A stretch of DNA of 64,000 nt, taken from Pseudomonas sp. B21-048. Its GTDB lineage: Bacteria; Pseudomonadota; Gammaproteobacteria; Pseudomonadales; Pseudomonadaceae. The notes below the pieces were generated by a model. That model did no database searches. It saw only the letters and a program-made list of their open reading frames with translations, and was not told the DNA's origin. Positions 46,389-56,973 of this stretch are shown piece after piece. The DNA lies in contig NZ_CP087168.1 in NCBI RefSeq assembly GCF_024748615.1, positions 868,001 to 932,000 of the forward strand, read 5' to 3'. Positions within the stretch are counted from its first letter, which is position 1. Every line of letters begins with the position of its first letter. Both the position numbers and the translations under genes were made by a program.

Positions 46389-47243
46389 ATGTCTGTAGCG
46401 GTGATTCAAATGGTCAGCCAGAGCGACGTGCTGGCCAATCTGGCACAGGCCCGTCGTCTGCTTGAACAGGCGGCGACCGGTGGCGCGCGGCTTGCCGTGC
46501 TGCCGGAAAATTTCGCTGCCATGGGCCGTCGCGACATTGCCGACATCGGCCGCGCCGAAGCCTTGGGCGAAGGTCCGATCCTGCCATGGTTGAAACAGAC
46601 TGCCCGCGACCTCAAGTTATGGATAGTGGCCGGCACATTGCCGTTGCCGCCCGTGGATTATCCGACCGCCAAGGTGCATGCGTGCTCGTTGTTGGTGGAT
46701 GACCAGGGTGAAACCATTGCACGGTATGACAAGCTGCATCTGTTCGATGTCGATGTAGCGGACAATCGCGGGCGTTATCGCGAATCCGATGACTATGCTT
46801 ATGGCAGTGGCGTGGTGGTTGCCGACACGCCCGTCGGTCGAGTCGGCCTGACGGTTTGTTACGATTTACGATTTCCGGAGCTTTACAGTGAATTGCGTGC
46901 TGCCGGCGCGGAATTGATTACCGCGCCGTCGGCCTTCACCGCGGTGACCGGCGCAGCCCATTGGGACGTGCTGATTCGTGCGCGAGCCATCGAAACTCAG
47001 TGTTACGTGCTCGCGGCCGCTCAGGGTGGAACGCATCCGGGGCCACGAGAAACCTTTGGTCATGCCGCCATTGTCGACCCATGGGGGCGCGTGCTGGCAC
47101 ACCAAGATCAGGGTGAGGCCGTGCTGCTGGCCGAGCGCGACAGCAGCGAACAGGCGTCCATCAGGGCGCGGATGCCGGTGTCTACTCACCGGCGCTTTTT
47201 CTCGCAGGGCGCCCAGCGACCTGCATCAGAACGACGAATTTAA
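46389..47243 (+). CDS. Carbon-nitrogen hydrolase (nitrilase superfamily, Nit1-like)
   Basis: 284 aa. Catalytic Glu-Lys-Cys triad at E40 (VLPENFAAMG), K115 (YDKLHLFDVDV) and C157 (LTVCYDLRFPELY). The CYDLRFPE form and length match Nit1/NitFhit-type deaminated-glutathione amidases. Cytoplasmic. It lies between yhdP and tldD, 12 bases before the latter, so the two are likely co-transcribed. Substrate assignment is from the family. Confidence 0.93.
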   Translation: MSVAVIQMVSQSDVLANLAQARRLLEQAATGGARLAVLPENFAAMGRRDIADIGRAEALGEGPILPWLKQTARDLKLWIVAGTLPLPPVDYPTAKVHACSLLVDDQGETIARYDKLHLFDVDVADNRGRYRESDDYAYGSGVVVADTPVGRVGLTVCYDLRFPELYSELRAAGAELITAPSAFTAVTGAAHWDVLIRARAIETQCYVLAAAQGGTHPGPRETFGHAAIVDPWGRVLAHQDQGEAVLLAERDSSEQASIRARMPVSTHRRFFSQGAQRPASERRI

Positions 47244-47255
47244 GGTGTAAAGCAT

Positions 47256-48698
47256 ATGAGCGAGTTGTTGTCCTCCGTCAGTGAACACCTCCTGGCACCC
47301 GGCGGCGTAACAATCGAGAGCTTGCAAGGTGTGCTCGGTGATCTGGCCGGCCCGGGCATTGATGCCGCCGACCTGTATTTCCAGGGGCAGATTTCCGAGT
47401 CCTGGGCGCTGGAAGACGGGATCGTCAAGGAAGGCAGCTTCAACCTCGACCAGGGTGTTGGCGTGCGTGCGCAATCGGGTGAAAAGACCGGTTTCGCCTA
47501 CAGCAATGCGATCACCCTCGAAGCCTTGGGCGCGGCAGCCCGTGCGGCCCGCTCGATCTCCCGGGCCGGGCAGAATGGCACTGTGCAGGCGTTCACCACC
47601 CAGGATGTCGCCCAGTTGTACGGGCCAGACAATCCGCTGGAAGTGATGACCCGTGCCGAAAAAGTCGAACTGCTCAAGCGTATCGACGTAGCGACTCGCG
47701 CCCTCGACCCGCGTATTCAGCAAGTCACTGTGAGCATGGCCGGGGTCTGGGAGCGGATTCTGGTTGCTTCCACCGACGGCGGGCTGGCGGCGGATGTGCG
47801 GCCGTTGGTGCGTTTCAACGTCAGCGTGATCGTCGAGCAGAATGGCCGTCGTGAGCGCGGCGGTCATGGCGGTGGCGGTCGTACCGACTACCGCTATTTC
47901 CTCAGCGACGACCGCGCCATGGGCTATGCCCGCGAAGCGTTGCGTCAGGCGCTGGTGAATCTGGAGGCGATTCCGGCCCCGGCCGGTACGTTGCCGGTGG
48001 TGTTGGGTTCCGGTTGGTCCGGCGTGTTGCTGCACGAAGCGGTTGGCCATGGTCTGGAAGGCGATTTCAACCGCAAGGGCAGTTCAGCCTACAGCGGGCG
48101 CATGGGCGAAATGGTTGCCTCGAAGCTCTGCACCATCGTCGATGACGGCACCCTCGCCGGGCGCCGTGGTTCGCTGAGCGTCGACGACGAAGGCACGTCG
48201 ACCGAGTGCACCACGCTGATCGAAAACGGCGTGCTCAAAGGTTATATGCAGGACAAGCTCAACGCGCGCCTGATGGGCGTAGCCCGCACCGGCAACGGTC
48301 GTCGTGAATCCTACGCGCATTTGCCGATGCCGCGCATGACCAACACCTACATGCTGGCTGGCGAAAGCGACCCGGCGGAAATCATTGCCTCGGTGAAAAA
48401 AGGCATTTACTGCGCCAACCTCGGCGGCGGTCAGGTGGACATCACCAGCGGCAAATTCGTGTTCTCCACCAGCGAGGCGTACCTGATCGAAGACGGCAAG
48501 ATTACTGCCCCGGTCAAAGGCGCAACGTTGATCGGCAACGGGCCGGAAGCCATGAGCAAAGTGTCGATGGTCGGTAACGATCTGGCGCTGGACAGCGGTG
48601 TGGGGACGTGTGGCAAGGATGGGCAGTCGGTGCCGGTGGGTGTCGGCCAGCCAACGCTGAAAATTGATGCGATCACTGTGGGTGGCACAGGATCGTGA
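47256..48698 (+). CDS. tldD: Metalloprotease subunit TldD
   Basis: 480 aa. Catalytic zinc site HEAVGH at 260-264 plus the surrounding [20 protein letters not shown] signature. TldD forms a heterodimer with PmbA/TldE and degrades unfolded or modified peptides, including antitoxin CcdA and microcin precursors. Partner pmbA lies downstream at 49383 on the same strand, separated by the opposite-strand yjgA. Confidence 0.97.
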   Translation: MSELLSSVSEHLLAPGGVTIESLQGVLGDLAGPGIDAADLYFQGQISESWALEDGIVKEGSFNLDQGVGVRAQSGEKTGFAYSNAITLEALGAAARAARSISRAGQNGTVQAFTTQDVAQLYGPDNPLEVMTRAEKVELLKRIDVATRALDPRIQQVTVSMAGVWERILVASTDGGLAADVRPLVRFNVSVIVEQNGRRERGGHGGGGRTDYRYFLSDDRAMGYAREALRQALVNLEAIPAPAGTLPVVLGSGWSGVLLHEAVGHGLEGDFNRKGSSAYSGRMGEMVASKLCTIVDDGTLAGRRGSLSVDDEGTSTECTTLIENGVLKGYMQDKLNARLMGVARTGNGRRESYAHLPMPRMTNTYMLAGESDPAEIIASVKKGIYCANLGGGQVDITSGKFVFSTSEAYLIEDGKITAPVKGATLIGNGPEAMSKVSMVGNDLALDSGVGTCGKDGQSVPVGVGQPTLKIDAITVGGTGS

Positions 48699-48749
48699 GA
48701 AGGGATGGAGCTTCGGGTGAGCCGCTTGGCAACTCACCCGATTCGGGAC

Positions 48750-49274
48750 TTAACGCAAACCGCGTTGAGTCTCGTCCAGCTCACGGATGTACTTGAAGAT
48801 TTTACGGCTCGAGGCCGGTGGCTTGTTGGTCGCCAGTTCGTGCTGGGCCTGACGGATCAGGGAGCGCAATTGCTGACGATCAGCCTGCGGGTAGTCGAGC
48901 ACGAACTTCTCCAGGACTGCATCGTCGCCCGCGATCAAGCGATCGCGCCAGCGTTCCAGGCCATGGAAACGTTCGTTGTACTGCCGAGTGGAGGCATCCA
49001 GTTGATCGAGCAGAATCAGAATGGCGTCAGTGTCCTGATCGCGCATCAGTTTGCCGATGAACATAAGGTGCCGTTTACGCGCGATATTCGCGGTGTGCTT
49101 GGGCGCATCGGCCAGGGCCCGGCGCATAGCGTCGGTCAACGGCAGTTTTGCCAACAAGTCAGGCTTGAGCGTTGTAAGGCGCTCGCCGAGGTCAACCAGA
49201 GCATGCAGCTCGCGTTTAACCTGGGATTTGCTTTTTTCTCCCGTATCGAGGGAGTCGTCGTAAGAATCAACCAT
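48750..49274 (-). CDS. yjgA: Ribosome-associated protein YjgA/DarP (DUF615)
   Basis: 174 aa, very basic and helical; [40 protein letters not shown] and [13 protein letters not shown] are the DUF615 landmarks. DarP assists late 50S assembly at the peptidyl-transferase centre. The start at 49274 is chosen because the family begins here; the frame remains open far upstream only as a shadow of pmbA. It lies between tldD and pmbA on the opposite strand. Confidence 0.94.
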   Translation of the reverse strand: MVDSYDDSLDTGEKSKSQVKRELHALVDLGERLTTLKPDLLAKLPLTDAMRRALADAPKHTANIARKRHLMFIGKLMRDQDTDAILILLDQLDASTRQYNERFHGLERWRDRLIAGDDAVLEKFVLDYPQADRQQLRSLIRQAQHELATNKPPASSRKIFKYIRELDETQRGLR

Positions 49275-49382
49275 GGTGGCCGTCCGCAAAGAAACGCCGC
49301 CATGATAACCAGTCGGGGGCCGCTTGTCCGGCCCGGTCGCTCGATGACCGTCACCGAAAGCAGAATTTGAGTGGAGAACAGC

Positions 49383-50729
49383 ATGAGTGCAGTTGAAAGC
49401 GTCGGCCCACAAGCGTTGCCGGCACTGCAAGAACAAGTCGAGCAGATCATCGCTGAAGCCAAGCGCCAGGGCGCCAGTGCCTGTGAAGTGGCCGTGTCGC
49501 TGGAGCAGGGCCTGTCGACCACGGTGCGTCAGCGGGAAGTCGAAACCGTTGAATTCAATCGCGATCAGGGTTTTGGCATCACCTTGTATGTCGGTCAGCG
49601 CAAAGGCTCGGCCAGCACCTCGGCCAGTGGTCCGGAGGCGATTCGCGAAACCGTCGCCGCTGCGTTGGCGATCGCCAAACACACCTCGGAAGATGAAGCC
49701 GCGGGCTTGGCGGATGCCGCGCTGATGGCCAAGGATCTGCAGGATTTCGACCTGTTCCACCAATGGAGCATCACCCCGGAGCGAGCCATCGAGCAGGCCC
49801 TGGCCTGTGAAGCGGCGGCATTTGCCGCCGACAGCCGGATCAAGAACGCCGACGGCACCACGCTCAGCACTCATCAGGGCTGCCGGGTTTACGGTAATAG
49901 CCACGGTTTTGTCGGTGGTTACGCGTCGACTCGTCACAGCCTCAGCTGCGTAATGATCGCCGAAGCCGATGGCCAGATGCAGCGCGATTACTGGTATGAC
50001 GTGAATCGTCAGGGCAACTTGCTGGCTGACCCGGAAAGCATCGGCCAACGCGCCGCGCAACGAGCGGCGAGTCGTCTGGGGGCCCGCCCGGTGCCAACCT
50101 GCGAAGTGCCGGTATTGTTTTCCGCGGAATTGGCCGGCGGTCTGTTCAGCAGCTTCCTCGGGGCGATTTCCGGTGGAAACCTGTACCGCAAATCGTCGTT
50201 CCTCGAAGGCACGCTGGGCCAACGGTTGTTCCCTGAGTGGTTGACCCTCGATGAGCGCCCGCACTTGATGTGCGGTCTGGGCAGTTCGGCCTTCGACGGC
50301 GATGGCCTGGCGACCTATGCCAAACCGTTCGTGGAGAAGGGCGAGTTGGTGTCCTACATACTTGGCACTTATTCCGGCCGCAAACTAGGCATGCCGAGCA
50401 CCGCCAACGCCGGCGGTGTGCACAACCTGTTCGTCACCCATGGCGATGAAGATCAGGCAGCCTTGCTGCGCCGCATGGGGCGCGGGTTGTTGGTCACCGA
50501 ACTGATGGGGCAGGGCCTGAACATGGTCACCGGCGATTACTCCCGTGGCGCGGCGGGTTTCTGGGTCGAGAATGGCGAAATCCAGTTCGCGGTGCAGGAA
50601 GTGACCATCGCCGGCAACATGCGCGACATGTTCCAGCAGATCGTGGCGGTCGGTAATGACCTGGAATTGCGCAGCAACATTCGCACCGGTTCGGTGTTGA
50701 TCGAGCGGATGACCGTGGCGGGTAGCTGA
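49383..50729 (+). CDS. pmbA: Metalloprotease partner subunit PmbA (TldE)
   Basis: 448 aa. Same fold as TldD but without the HExxxH zinc motif, as is normal for PmbA/Tld[17 protein letters not shown] and [22 protein letters not shown] segments are visible. Start at 49383 has GGAGA upstream; a GTG at 49371 is in frame. Strong terminator follows at 50745. Confidence 0.96.
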   Translation: MSAVESVGPQALPALQEQVEQIIAEAKRQGASACEVAVSLEQGLSTTVRQREVETVEFNRDQGFGITLYVGQRKGSASTSASGPEAIRETVAAALAIAKHTSEDEAAGLADAALMAKDLQDFDLFHQWSITPERAIEQALACEAAAFAADSRIKNADGTTLSTHQGCRVYGNSHGFVGGYASTRHSLSCVMIAEADGQMQRDYWYDVNRQGNLLADPESIGQRAAQRAASRLGARPVPTCEVPVLFSAELAGGLFSSFLGAISGGNLYRKSSFLEGTLGQRLFPEWLTLDERPHLMCGLGSSAFDGDGLATYAKPFVEKGELVSYILGTYSGRKLGMPSTANAGGVHNLFVTHGDEDQAALLRRMGRGLLVTELMGQGLNMVTGDYSRGAAGFWVENGEIQFAVQEVTIAGNMRDMFQQIVAVGNDLELRSNIRTGSVLIERMTVAGS

Positions 50730-50744
50730 CTTCCGATCGCTGCA

Positions 50745-50783
50745 AAAAAAGGCGCGCCATCTATTGGATGGCGCGCCTTTTTT
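50745..50783. terminator. Terminator between pmbA and the convergent ptsO operon
   Basis: A 17-bp perfect inverted repeat (50745-50761 and 50767-50783) with GGCGCGCCATC core, A-run on the left and T-run on the right, 5-base loop. Works in both directions. Confidence 0.93.
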
Positions 50784-50914
50784 ATTGGACGCAACGCAGA
50801 TCCTGTGGGAACGGGCTTGCCCGCGATAGCGTCATTTCAGTCGACATCGATGTTGAGTTTTCAATCTTCATCGCGGCAAGCTCCCTCGCCACAAGAGCCC
50901 GCTCGATAGGCTGT

Positions 50915-51190
50915 TTATTCGCCTTCGTCGAAGTAGTTGTTGATCAGCTTTACCAGTGCATCCAGCGCTTCCTGTTCCTGTTCGCCTTCGGTACTCAGGT
51001 GGATTTTGGTGCCCTTGCCAGCGGCCAGCATCATCATGGCCATGATGCTTTTGCCGTCGACCGCGGATTCTGGTGTGCGTCCTACCCTGATCGTACAGTC
51101 CTTGAACTGACCGGCGACTCCGACAAATTTGGCAGACGCGCGGGCATGCAGGCCCAGCTTGTTGATGATTTCGATTTCCAGAGCAGGCAT
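50915..51190 (-). CDS. ptsO: Nitrogen-PTS phosphocarrier NPr
   Basis: 91 aa HPr-like protein. Active-site H15 in NKLGLHARASAKF; the GKSIMAMMML segment aligns with the regulatory-serine helix of HPr. It relays phosphate from PtsP (EINtr) to PtsN. Last gene of the rpoN cluster, 15 bases after rapZ. Confidence 0.95.
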   Translation of the reverse strand: MPALEIEIINKLGLHARASAKFVGVAGQFKDCTIRVGRTPESAVDGKSIMAMMMLAAGKGTKIHLSTEGEQEQEALDALVKLINNYFDEGE

Positions 51191-51205
51191 CGCGATGTGA
51201 ATCCT

Positions 51206-52063
51206 TTAACTGAGGTCGCGGTGGCGGACCTGGACGTTCTTCAGGTTTTTTTGCAGGACCTGGCCCAGGCGTTCGGTCAGGTAGACAGAGCGGTGATGCC
51301 CTCCGGTGCAGCCAATGGCAATCGTGACGTAGGCGCGATTGCTGGCAGCAAAACGGGGTAGCCACTTGAGCAAATATGAGGAAATGTCCTGGAACATTTC
51401 TTCGACATCCGGCTGTGCCGCCAGGTATTCGGCTACCGGTTGATCGAGCCCGGACTGTGCCCGTAGCTCCGGCTTCCAATAAGGGTTGGGCAGACAGCGC
51501 ACGTCGAATACCAGATCGGCATCCACCGGCATGCCACGCTTGAACCCGAAAGATTCCACCAGGAACGCAGTACCAGGCTCCGGCTGATTCAGCAGGCGCA
51601 GCTTGATGGTATCGCGTAGCTGATACAGGTTCAGATTGGTGGTATTGACCTTGAGGTCGGCCAGATCGGCGATAGGTCCCAGTAGATTGGTTTCGTCCTG
51701 TATCGCCTCAGCCAATGAGCGATTGGCGCTGCTCAGCGGGTGGCGGCGGCGAGTTTCGGAAAAACGTTTGAGCAAGGTTTCTTCGTCGGCGTCCAGGTAC
51801 AGCACATCGCACTGGATGTGCCGGCTGCGGACCTCTTCCAGCAATTCGGGAAACCGTGACAGATGGCTCGGCAGGTTGCGCGCGTCGATGGACACGGCCA
51901 CCAGCGGTTGTGCCAGTTCGGTGTGAATCAGCGCGCGTTCGGCCAGTTCCGGCAGCAAGCCGGCAGGCAGGTTGTCGATGCAATAGTAGCCGTTGTCCTC
52001 GAGCACATCGAGGGCGGTACTTTTACCTGAGCCGGAGCGGCCACTGACGATGATCAGGCGCAT
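51206..52063 (-). CDS. rapZ: RNase adapter / P-loop protein RapZ
   Basis: 285 aa. Walker [10 protein letters not shown] at 8-16, [14 protein letters not shown], and the C-terminal segment [13 protein letters not shown] typical of RapZ, which binds glucosamine-6-phosphate and controls small RNAs in enterobacteria. In pseudomonads the exact target is less clear. 2 bases after ptsN. Confidence 0.96.
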   Translation of the reverse strand: MRLIIVSGRSGSGKSTALDVLEDNGYYCIDNLPAGLLPELAERALIHTELAQPLVAVSIDARNLPSHLSRFPELLEEVRSRHIQCDVLYLDADEETLLKRFSETRRRHPLSSANRSLAEAIQDETNLLGPIADLADLKVNTTNLNLYQLRDTIKLRLLNQPEPGTAFLVESFGFKRGMPVDADLVFDVRCLPNPYWKPELRAQSGLDQPVAEYLAAQPDVEEMFQDISSYLLKWLPRFAASNRAYVTIAIGCTGGHHRSVYLTERLGQVLQKNLKNVQVRHRDLS

Positions 52064-52065
52064 GA

Positions 52066-52530
52066 TTAGTGACCGTTTTGCTCGTCCAGGACAACCTGAT
52101 ACAAGGCTTCGTTGCTCGGGGCGCTGCGCAGTTTTTCACGCACTTCCTTGCGATCAAGCATGCTGGCGATCTGGCGGAGCAATTCCAGGTGTGCATCGGT
52201 GGCGGCTTCCGGGACCAGCAGCACAAACAGCAGGTCAACCGGGGCGCCATCAATGGCGTCGAAATCGATAGGGGCTTCCAGGTGCAGCAGCGCACTGATT
52301 GGCGAGGTGCAGCCTTTGAGCCGGCAGTGGGGGATGGCGATGCCGTTGCCGAAACCGGTAGAACCGAGTTTCTCACGGGCAATCAGGGCCTCGAAGACGT
52401 CCTGCATTTCCAGATCCGGTACTTCGCGGTGGATAAGGTTGGCAATTTGCTCGAGGGCTTTCTTTTTACTGCCACCCGGCGCGTTCACTTGGGAACGGCC
52501 GGGGGTCAGGATGGTTTCTAGTCGGATCAT
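52066..52530 (-). CDS. ptsN: Nitrogen-PTS EIIA component
   Basis: 154 aa EIIA-Ntr. Phospho-acceptor H68 in [16 protein letters not shown]-2 fold. Controls potassium transport and carbon/nitrogen balance by its phosphorylation state. Sits between hpf and rapZ, 12 bases after hpf. Confidence 0.96.
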   Translation of the reverse strand: MIRLETILTPGRSQVNAPGGSKKKALEQIANLIHREVPDLEMQDVFEALIAREKLGSTGFGNGIAIPHCRLKGCTSPISALLHLEAPIDFDAIDGAPVDLLFVLLVPEAATDAHLELLRQIASMLDRKEVREKLRSAPSNEALYQVVLDEQNGH

Positions 52531-52542
52531 GGATTGGGGGTG

Positions 52543-52851
52543 TTAGCGACCGGTCGCGCCCTGGAGGAGGCTCTGGGTCTTTTCCTTATGCTTTTTGAGT
52601 TGGCGATCCAGCTTGTCGGTCAGCAGGTCGATGGCGGCATACATGTCCGTATGCTCGGCATTGGCGACCACTTCTCCGCCGGGAATATGCAGCGTGGCTT
52701 CGATTTTCTGCAGCAGTTTTTCGACGTTCATCGTGACTTGCACATTGGTGATCTTGTCGAAATGCCTCTCTAATCGGTCGAGTTTTTCGCCGATGTAGGT
52801 GCGCAGGGGTTCGGTCACTTCCAGTTGGTGTCCACTGATGTTGACTTGCAT
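52543..52851 (-). CDS. hpf: Ribosome hibernation promoting factor (short type)
   Basis: 102 aa, single S30AE/YfiA domain: QVNISGHQLEVTEPLRTYI, LDRLERHFDKITNV, VVANAEHTDMYAAIDLLTDKLDRQL. Short HPF promotes 100S ribosome dimers together with RMF. Start at 52851 has GGAGAA upstream and the family N-terminus; the longer frame to 52905 is not supported. Directly after rpoN. Confidence 0.95.
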   Translation of the reverse strand: MQVNISGHQLEVTEPLRTYIGEKLDRLERHFDKITNVQVTMNVEKLLQKIEATLHIPGGEVVANAEHTDMYAAIDLLTDKLDRQLKKHKEKTQSLLQGATGR

Positions 52852-52930
52852 ACAGCTTCTCCTTCGTTGCCAGTGCATAAAGCGGCAGGCAGAAATGCCT
52901 GCCACTGGAACGCTGTGGCGAGCCCGGCGG

Positions 52931-54424
52931 TTACATCAACCGCTTCCGTTCGCTGGAAGGCGCGATCCCCAGGGATTCGCGGTACTTGGCGACGGTGCGA
53001 CGGGCTACCTGAATGCCTTGTGCCTCCAGTAAACCAGCGATCTTGCTGTCACTCAACGGCTTTTTCTGATTTTCCGCGGCAACCAGTTTTTTGATGATCG
53101 CGCGAATCGCCGTGGACGAGCATTCACCGCCTTCGGAGGTGCTGACGTGACTGGAAAAAAAGTATTTCAGTTCATAGATGCCCCGTGGGGTATGCATGAA
53201 TTTTTGCGTGGTCACCCGTGAAATCGTCGATTCGTGCATGCCCACCGCTTCGGCGATGTCATGCAGCACCAGCGGCTTCATGGCTTCGTCGCCGTATTCA
53301 AGAAAGCCGCGCTGATGCTCGACGATCTGGGTGGCGACTTTCATCAGGGTTTCATTGCGGCTTTGCAGGCTCTTGATGAACCAACGAGCTTCCTGCAGCT
53401 GATTGCGCATGAAGGTATTGTCAGCGCTGGTATCGGCACGACGTACGAAACCGGCGTATTGGGCGTTGACCCGTAGGCGTGGTACCGACTCCTGGTTCAG
53501 CTCCACCAGCCAGCGCTCGTTGTCCTTGCGCACGATCACATCGGGCACGACGTATTCGGCTTCGGCTGACTCGATCTGCGAGCCCGGGCGCGGGTTGAGG
53601 CTCTGGACCAATTCGATGACCTGACGCAGTTCATCTTCCTTGAGCTTCATGCGGCGCATCAGCTGGCTGTAGTCGCGGCCGCCGAGCAGGTCGATGTAGT
53701 CGGTGACCAGGCGCTTGGCCTCGGCCAGCCAAGGGGTCTTGGCGGGCAGCTGGCGCAGTTGCAGCAGCAGGCATTCACCGAGGTTGCGAGCACCGATGCC
53801 GGCGGGTTCGAATTGTTGGATGCGGTGCAGGACGGCTTCGATTTCGTCCAGTTCGATGTCCAGTTCCGGGTCGAACGCTTCGAGGATTTCCTCGAGGGTT
53901 TCGTCCAGGTATCCCTGATTGTTGATGCAGTCGATCAGGGTCACGGCGATCAGGCGATCGGTGTCGGACATCGGTGCCAGGTTCAGTTGCCAGAGCAAAT
54001 GGCTTTGCAGGCTTTCACCGACCGATGTGCGGGTGGTGAAATCCCACTCGTCGTCATCGTTGCTCGGCAGGCTGCTGGCGCTGGTCTGGTAGACGTCTTC
54101 CCAGGCCGTGTCGACGGGCAATTCGTTAGGAATGCGCTCATTCCAGTCGCCTTCTTCGAGGTTATCCACCGTTGGGGCGGTTTCCTGGTAGGAGGGTTCC
54201 TGAATGTCGGCGTTGGGTTTCTGTTCGGCGCTATCGGCCAAGGGGTCGGCGTTATCGAAGTCGTCGCCTTCTTCCTGGCGTTCGAGCATCGGATTGGACT
54301 CCAGGGCCTCCTGGATTTCCTGTTGCAGGTCCAGGGTCGACAATTGGAGCAGGCGGATGGCCTGTTGCAGCTGCGGTGTCATCGTCAGCTGCTGGCCCAT
54401 TCTCAAGACTAGCGATGGTTTCAT
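52931..54424 (-). CDS. rpoN: RNA polymerase sigma-54 factor
   Basis: 497 aa. Region I is Gln/Leu-rich ([26 protein letters not shown] region), region II is acidic, and region III ends with the invariant RpoN box [10 protein letters not shown] at 474-483. The RpoN core-binding region [13 protein letters not shown] is present. Directs nitrogen, motility and other sigma-54 promoters. A 184-base gap separates it from lptB and probably holds its promoter. Confidence 0.98.
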   Translation of the reverse strand: MKPSLVLRMGQQLTMTPQLQQAIRLLQLSTLDLQQEIQEALESNPMLERQEEGDDFDNADPLADSAEQKPNADIQEPSYQETAPTVDNLEEGDWNERIPNELPVDTAWEDVYQTSASSLPSNDDDEWDFTTRTSVGESLQSHLLWQLNLAPMSDTDRLIAVTLIDCINNQGYLDETLEEILEAFDPELDIELDEIEAVLHRIQQFEPAGIGARNLGECLLLQLRQLPAKTPWLAEAKRLVTDYIDLLGGRDYSQLMRRMKLKEDELRQVIELVQSLNPRPGSQIESAEAEYVVPDVIVRKDNERWLVELNQESVPRLRVNAQYAGFVRRADTSADNTFMRNQLQEARWFIKSLQSRNETLMKVATQIVEHQRGFLEYGDEAMKPLVLHDIAEAVGMHESTISRVTTQKFMHTPRGIYELKYFFSSHVSTSEGGECSSTAIRAIIKKLVAAENQKKPLSDSKIAGLLEAQGIQVARRTVAKYRESLGIAPSSERKRLM

Positions 54425-54608
54425 GGCAGGGGCTTAACACCTTATTCGCCGGCGCACATGCGCCATCCACTACAGGGCGCCGAAGCGCCAAACATAAGCA
54501 AATTATATGCCCGAAACTGAAGTGTTTGCCTAGAGCGCTGTAACAATAAAAAGTTATTGATTTTTTATTGAAGTCAGCGCTCTCTCGGCGGCCCGGGCAC
54601 CTGAGTGC

Positions 54609-55334
54609 TTACAGGCGGAACTCATGACCCAGATACACTTCCTTGACCAGTTCATTGGCCAGGATGGTGGCGGAGTCACCTTCAGCGATCAGTTGACCAT
54701 CGTTGACGATGTAGGCGGTTTCGCAGATATCCAGGGTTTCACGGACGTTGTGGTCCGTGATCAGCACACCAATGCCTTTGGCCTTGAGATGATGAATGAT
54801 CTGCTTGATGTCGCCCACCGAAATAGGGTCCACACCGGCGAAGGGTTCGTCGAGGAGGATGAATTTCGGATTGGTGGCCAGCGCCCGGGCGATTTCCACG
54901 CGGCGGCGTTCACCACCGGACAGGCTCATGCCGAGGTTGTCGCGTATGTGGTGGATGTGAAATTCCTGCAGCAGGCTTTCCAGCTCCTGGCGACGACCGG
55001 CCTTGTCGAGTTCCTTGCGGGTCTCGAGGATGGCCATGATGTTGTCGGCCACCGACAGTTTGCGGAAGATCGACGCTTCTTGCGGAAGATAACCGATACC
55101 CGCCTTCGCACGACCGTGCATAGGCTGGTGGCTCACGTCCAGGTCATCGATCAGGACGCGGCCCTGATCGGCCTGCACCAAGCCGACAATCATATAGAAG
55201 CAAGTGGTTTTACCGGCACCGTTAGGACCAAGCAGGCCGACGATCTGACCGCTGTCGATGGACAGGCTGACGTCGCGCACGACCTGACGGCTCTTGTAGC
55301 TCTTGGCCAGATGCTGAGCTTTCAGAGTTGCCAT
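54609..55334 (-). CDS. lptB: LPS export ABC transporter ATPase LptB
   Basis: 241 aa. Walker [10 protein letters not shown], signature LSGGERRR, Walker [15 protein letters not shown]-loop ITDHN. Powers LptBFGC-driven LPS extraction from the inner membrane. ATG overlaps the lptA stop by one base (TAATG). Confidence 0.97.
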   Translation of the reverse strand: MATLKAQHLAKSYKSRQVVRDVSLSIDSGQIVGLLGPNGAGKTTCFYMIVGLVQADQGRVLIDDLDVSHQPMHGRAKAGIGYLPQEASIFRKLSVADNIMAILETRKELDKAGRRQELESLLQEFHIHHIRDNLGMSLSGGERRRVEIARALATNPKFILLDEPFAGVDPISVGDIKQIIHHLKAKGIGVLITDHNVRETLDICETAYIVNDGQLIAEGDSATILANELVKEVYLGHEFRL

Positions 55335-55882
55335 TACTGGGCCTTTTGCTCGTCGGTTTTCTTCTTCGGCTGGATCACCATGTCGATGCGAGGACGCGCT
55401 TCGGTGACCTTGTTGCCCGTGGCGCGACCGGCACTCGCAAGCTTTTTGACCGTGTCGTAGACGATTTTCTCGCCTTGGGTAACGTTGTTGTCCTTATCGA
55501 TGACTTTGGCGCGATCGATCAGTACAACGCGATTTTGCGAGGCGTGGTACTGGATAGTCACTCCGTAACCCTGAACCGGCTTGGTGTCGCCCGCCGTTTG
55601 CAGTTGCTCGAAGTAGGCGAGGTTGCCCACCGAAGTCACCACGTCGATGTCTCCGGCCGGGGTGCGGGTGATGGTTACGGTGTTGCCGGTAACCTTCATC
55701 GAGCCCTGGGTGATGATCACGTCGCCTTTATAGGTGGCAACGCCATTCTTGTCGTCCAGTTGGGCATCGTCGGCCTGAATGCGGATAGGCTGCTCTTGAT
55801 CGTTCGGCAGAGCCCAGGCGCTCACGCTTCCCAGTGCTGCGCCCAGACTGAGCAAAATAGGGAGAGTTTTAACGAGCCTCAT
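55334..55882 (-). CDS. lptA: LPS transport periplasmic protein LptA (LptH)
   Basis: 182 aa with signal peptide ([18 protein letters not shown], cleavage near residue 25) and an OstA/LptA beta-jellyroll: [30 protein letters not shown], then [18 protein letters not shown]. Forms the periplasmic bridge between LptC and LptD; called LptH in P. aeruginosa. The start overlaps the end of lptC by 14 bases. Confidence 0.95.
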   Translation of the reverse strand: MRLVKTLPILLSLGAALGSVSAWALPNDQEQPIRIQADDAQLDDKNGVATYKGDVIITQGSMKVTGNTVTITRTPAGDIDVVTSVGNLAYFEQLQTAGDTKPVQGYGVTIQYHASQNRVVLIDRAKVIDKDNNVTQGEKIVYDTVKKLASAGRATGNKVTEARPRIDMVIQPKKKTDEQKAQ

Positions 55883-56441
55883 ACTGTCCTCTTACGTTCG
55901 ATAGCAGGTGTATCCTGCTTTCTTTCAAGTACGCTTTCATTCCGTTGCCTGTCGATACACCGCCAGCGCCGTCGATTCTAACGGGTTGATCGGTCTGCGC
56001 ATATTGCTGCTGCGGGAACACTGTCATACGGGTGGTGGTAATCAGGGTTTTGCGGTTTTTTTCGTCGAAACGCGTGATGCGTACCGAGTCAATCAGCTCG
56101 ACCTGAGTGCCGTCCGGGTTGACTTCGCCGCGCTCGCTCTGGACGTGCCAGGGGAATTCGGTGCCACGGAACATGTTCAGGTCAGGATTGGTCAGCAACG
56201 TCACTTCGGTCGCTTTCAGGTGTTCGACCTTGTCTGACGTCATTTCGTATTGCAGTTTGCCGTCGGGCAGATACTGCACGCTATGGGCGTTGATTGCGTA
56301 ATAGTCGATCGCGCTTTCATCGACCTTCACCACCGGTTTGTCGAGAAAGCGTTCCGGGCTGATGTTCCAATAGCCAACCGCTGCAAAAATCGCTGCGATG
56401 CAACCGAACACCAGGATGTTGCGAATTTTTTTGCTCAGCAT
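55869..56441 (-). CDS. lptC: LPS export protein LptC
   Basis: 190 aa with one N-terminal membrane helix (ILVFGCIAAIFAAVGYW) and an LptC beta domain (YDYYAINAHSVQYLPDGKLQYEM-like start, then GEVNPDGTQVELIDSVRI). Anchors the LptA bridge to LptBFG. Start at 56441 gives the family beginning MLSKKIRN; the ribosome site is weak. Seven bases after kdsC. Confidence 0.94.
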   Translation of the reverse strand: MLSKKIRNILVFGCIAAIFAAVGYWNISPERFLDKPVVKVDESAIDYYAINAHSVQYLPDGKLQYEMTSDKVEHLKATEVTLLTNPDLNMFRGTEFPWHVQSERGEVNPDGTQVELIDSVRITRFDEKNRKTLITTTRMTVFPQQQYAQTDQPVRIDGAGGVSTGNGMKAYLKESRIHLLSNVRGQYEAR

Positions 56442-56448
56442 GATGGGC

Positions 56449-56973
56449 TCACAGGTACGCGGCGTTGGCCGCATCGAGGCGGCCCTGGGCGCGCAGGATC
56501 AATTCACAGAATTCGCGAGCGGCACCCTCGCCACCGCGGGCCTGGGTAATGCCGTGGGCATGTTCGCGCACGAAACTGGCAGCGCTGGCCACCGCCATGC
56601 CAAGGCCGACACGGCGAATCACCGGCAGGTCTGGCAGGTCGTCGCCCAGGTAGGCCACTTGTTCATAGCTCAGGTTGAGCTGGGCAAGAAGTTCGTCGAG
56701 CACCACCAGTTTGTCTTCGCGACCCTGGTAAAGGTGTGGAATGCCGAGGTTCTTCGCGCGCCGTTCGACCACCGGGGTCTTGCGGCCGCTAATGATAGCG
56801 GTCTGTACGCCAGCGGCCATCAGCATCTTGATGCCCTGGCCGTCGAGGGTGTTGAACGTCTTGAATTCGCTACCGTCTTCGAGGAAATACAGGCGCCCGT
56901 CGGTCAGCACGCCATCGACGTCGAATACCGCCAGTTTGATCTGTTTGCCGCGTTGCAGCAGGTCCGTGCTCAT
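56449..56973 (-). CDS. kdsC: KDO 8-phosphate phosphatase
   Basis: 174 aa HAD enzyme without a cap. Catalytic D18 and D20 in FDVDGVLTDG, GRKTPVV and the motif IV GDDLPDLPV are all present. Removes phosphate from KDO-8-P in LPS inner-core synthesis. Its ATG shares a base with the kdsD stop (TAATG). Confidence 0.97.
   Translation of the reverse strand: MSTDLLQRGKQIKLAVFDVDGVLTDGRLYFLEDGSEFKTFNTLDGQGIKMLMAAGVQTAIISGRKTPVVERRAKNLGIPHLYQGREDKLVVLDELLAQLNLSYEQVAYLGDDLPDLPVIRRVGLGMAVASAASFVREHAHGITQARGGEGAAREFCELILRAQGRLDAANAAYL

Noticed and set aside
48750..50264. 504-codon minus-strand frame
   Set aside because: Only the last 174 codons (from 49274) are the real yjgA; the rest is antisense to pmbA.
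50801..50900. Repeat-like GGGCTTGCCCGCGATAGCG and CATCGCGGCAAGCTCCCTCG stretches after pmbA as a gene or sRNA
   Set aside because: They are single REP-type cores in opposite orientation; no further structure or promoter supports an RNA gene.
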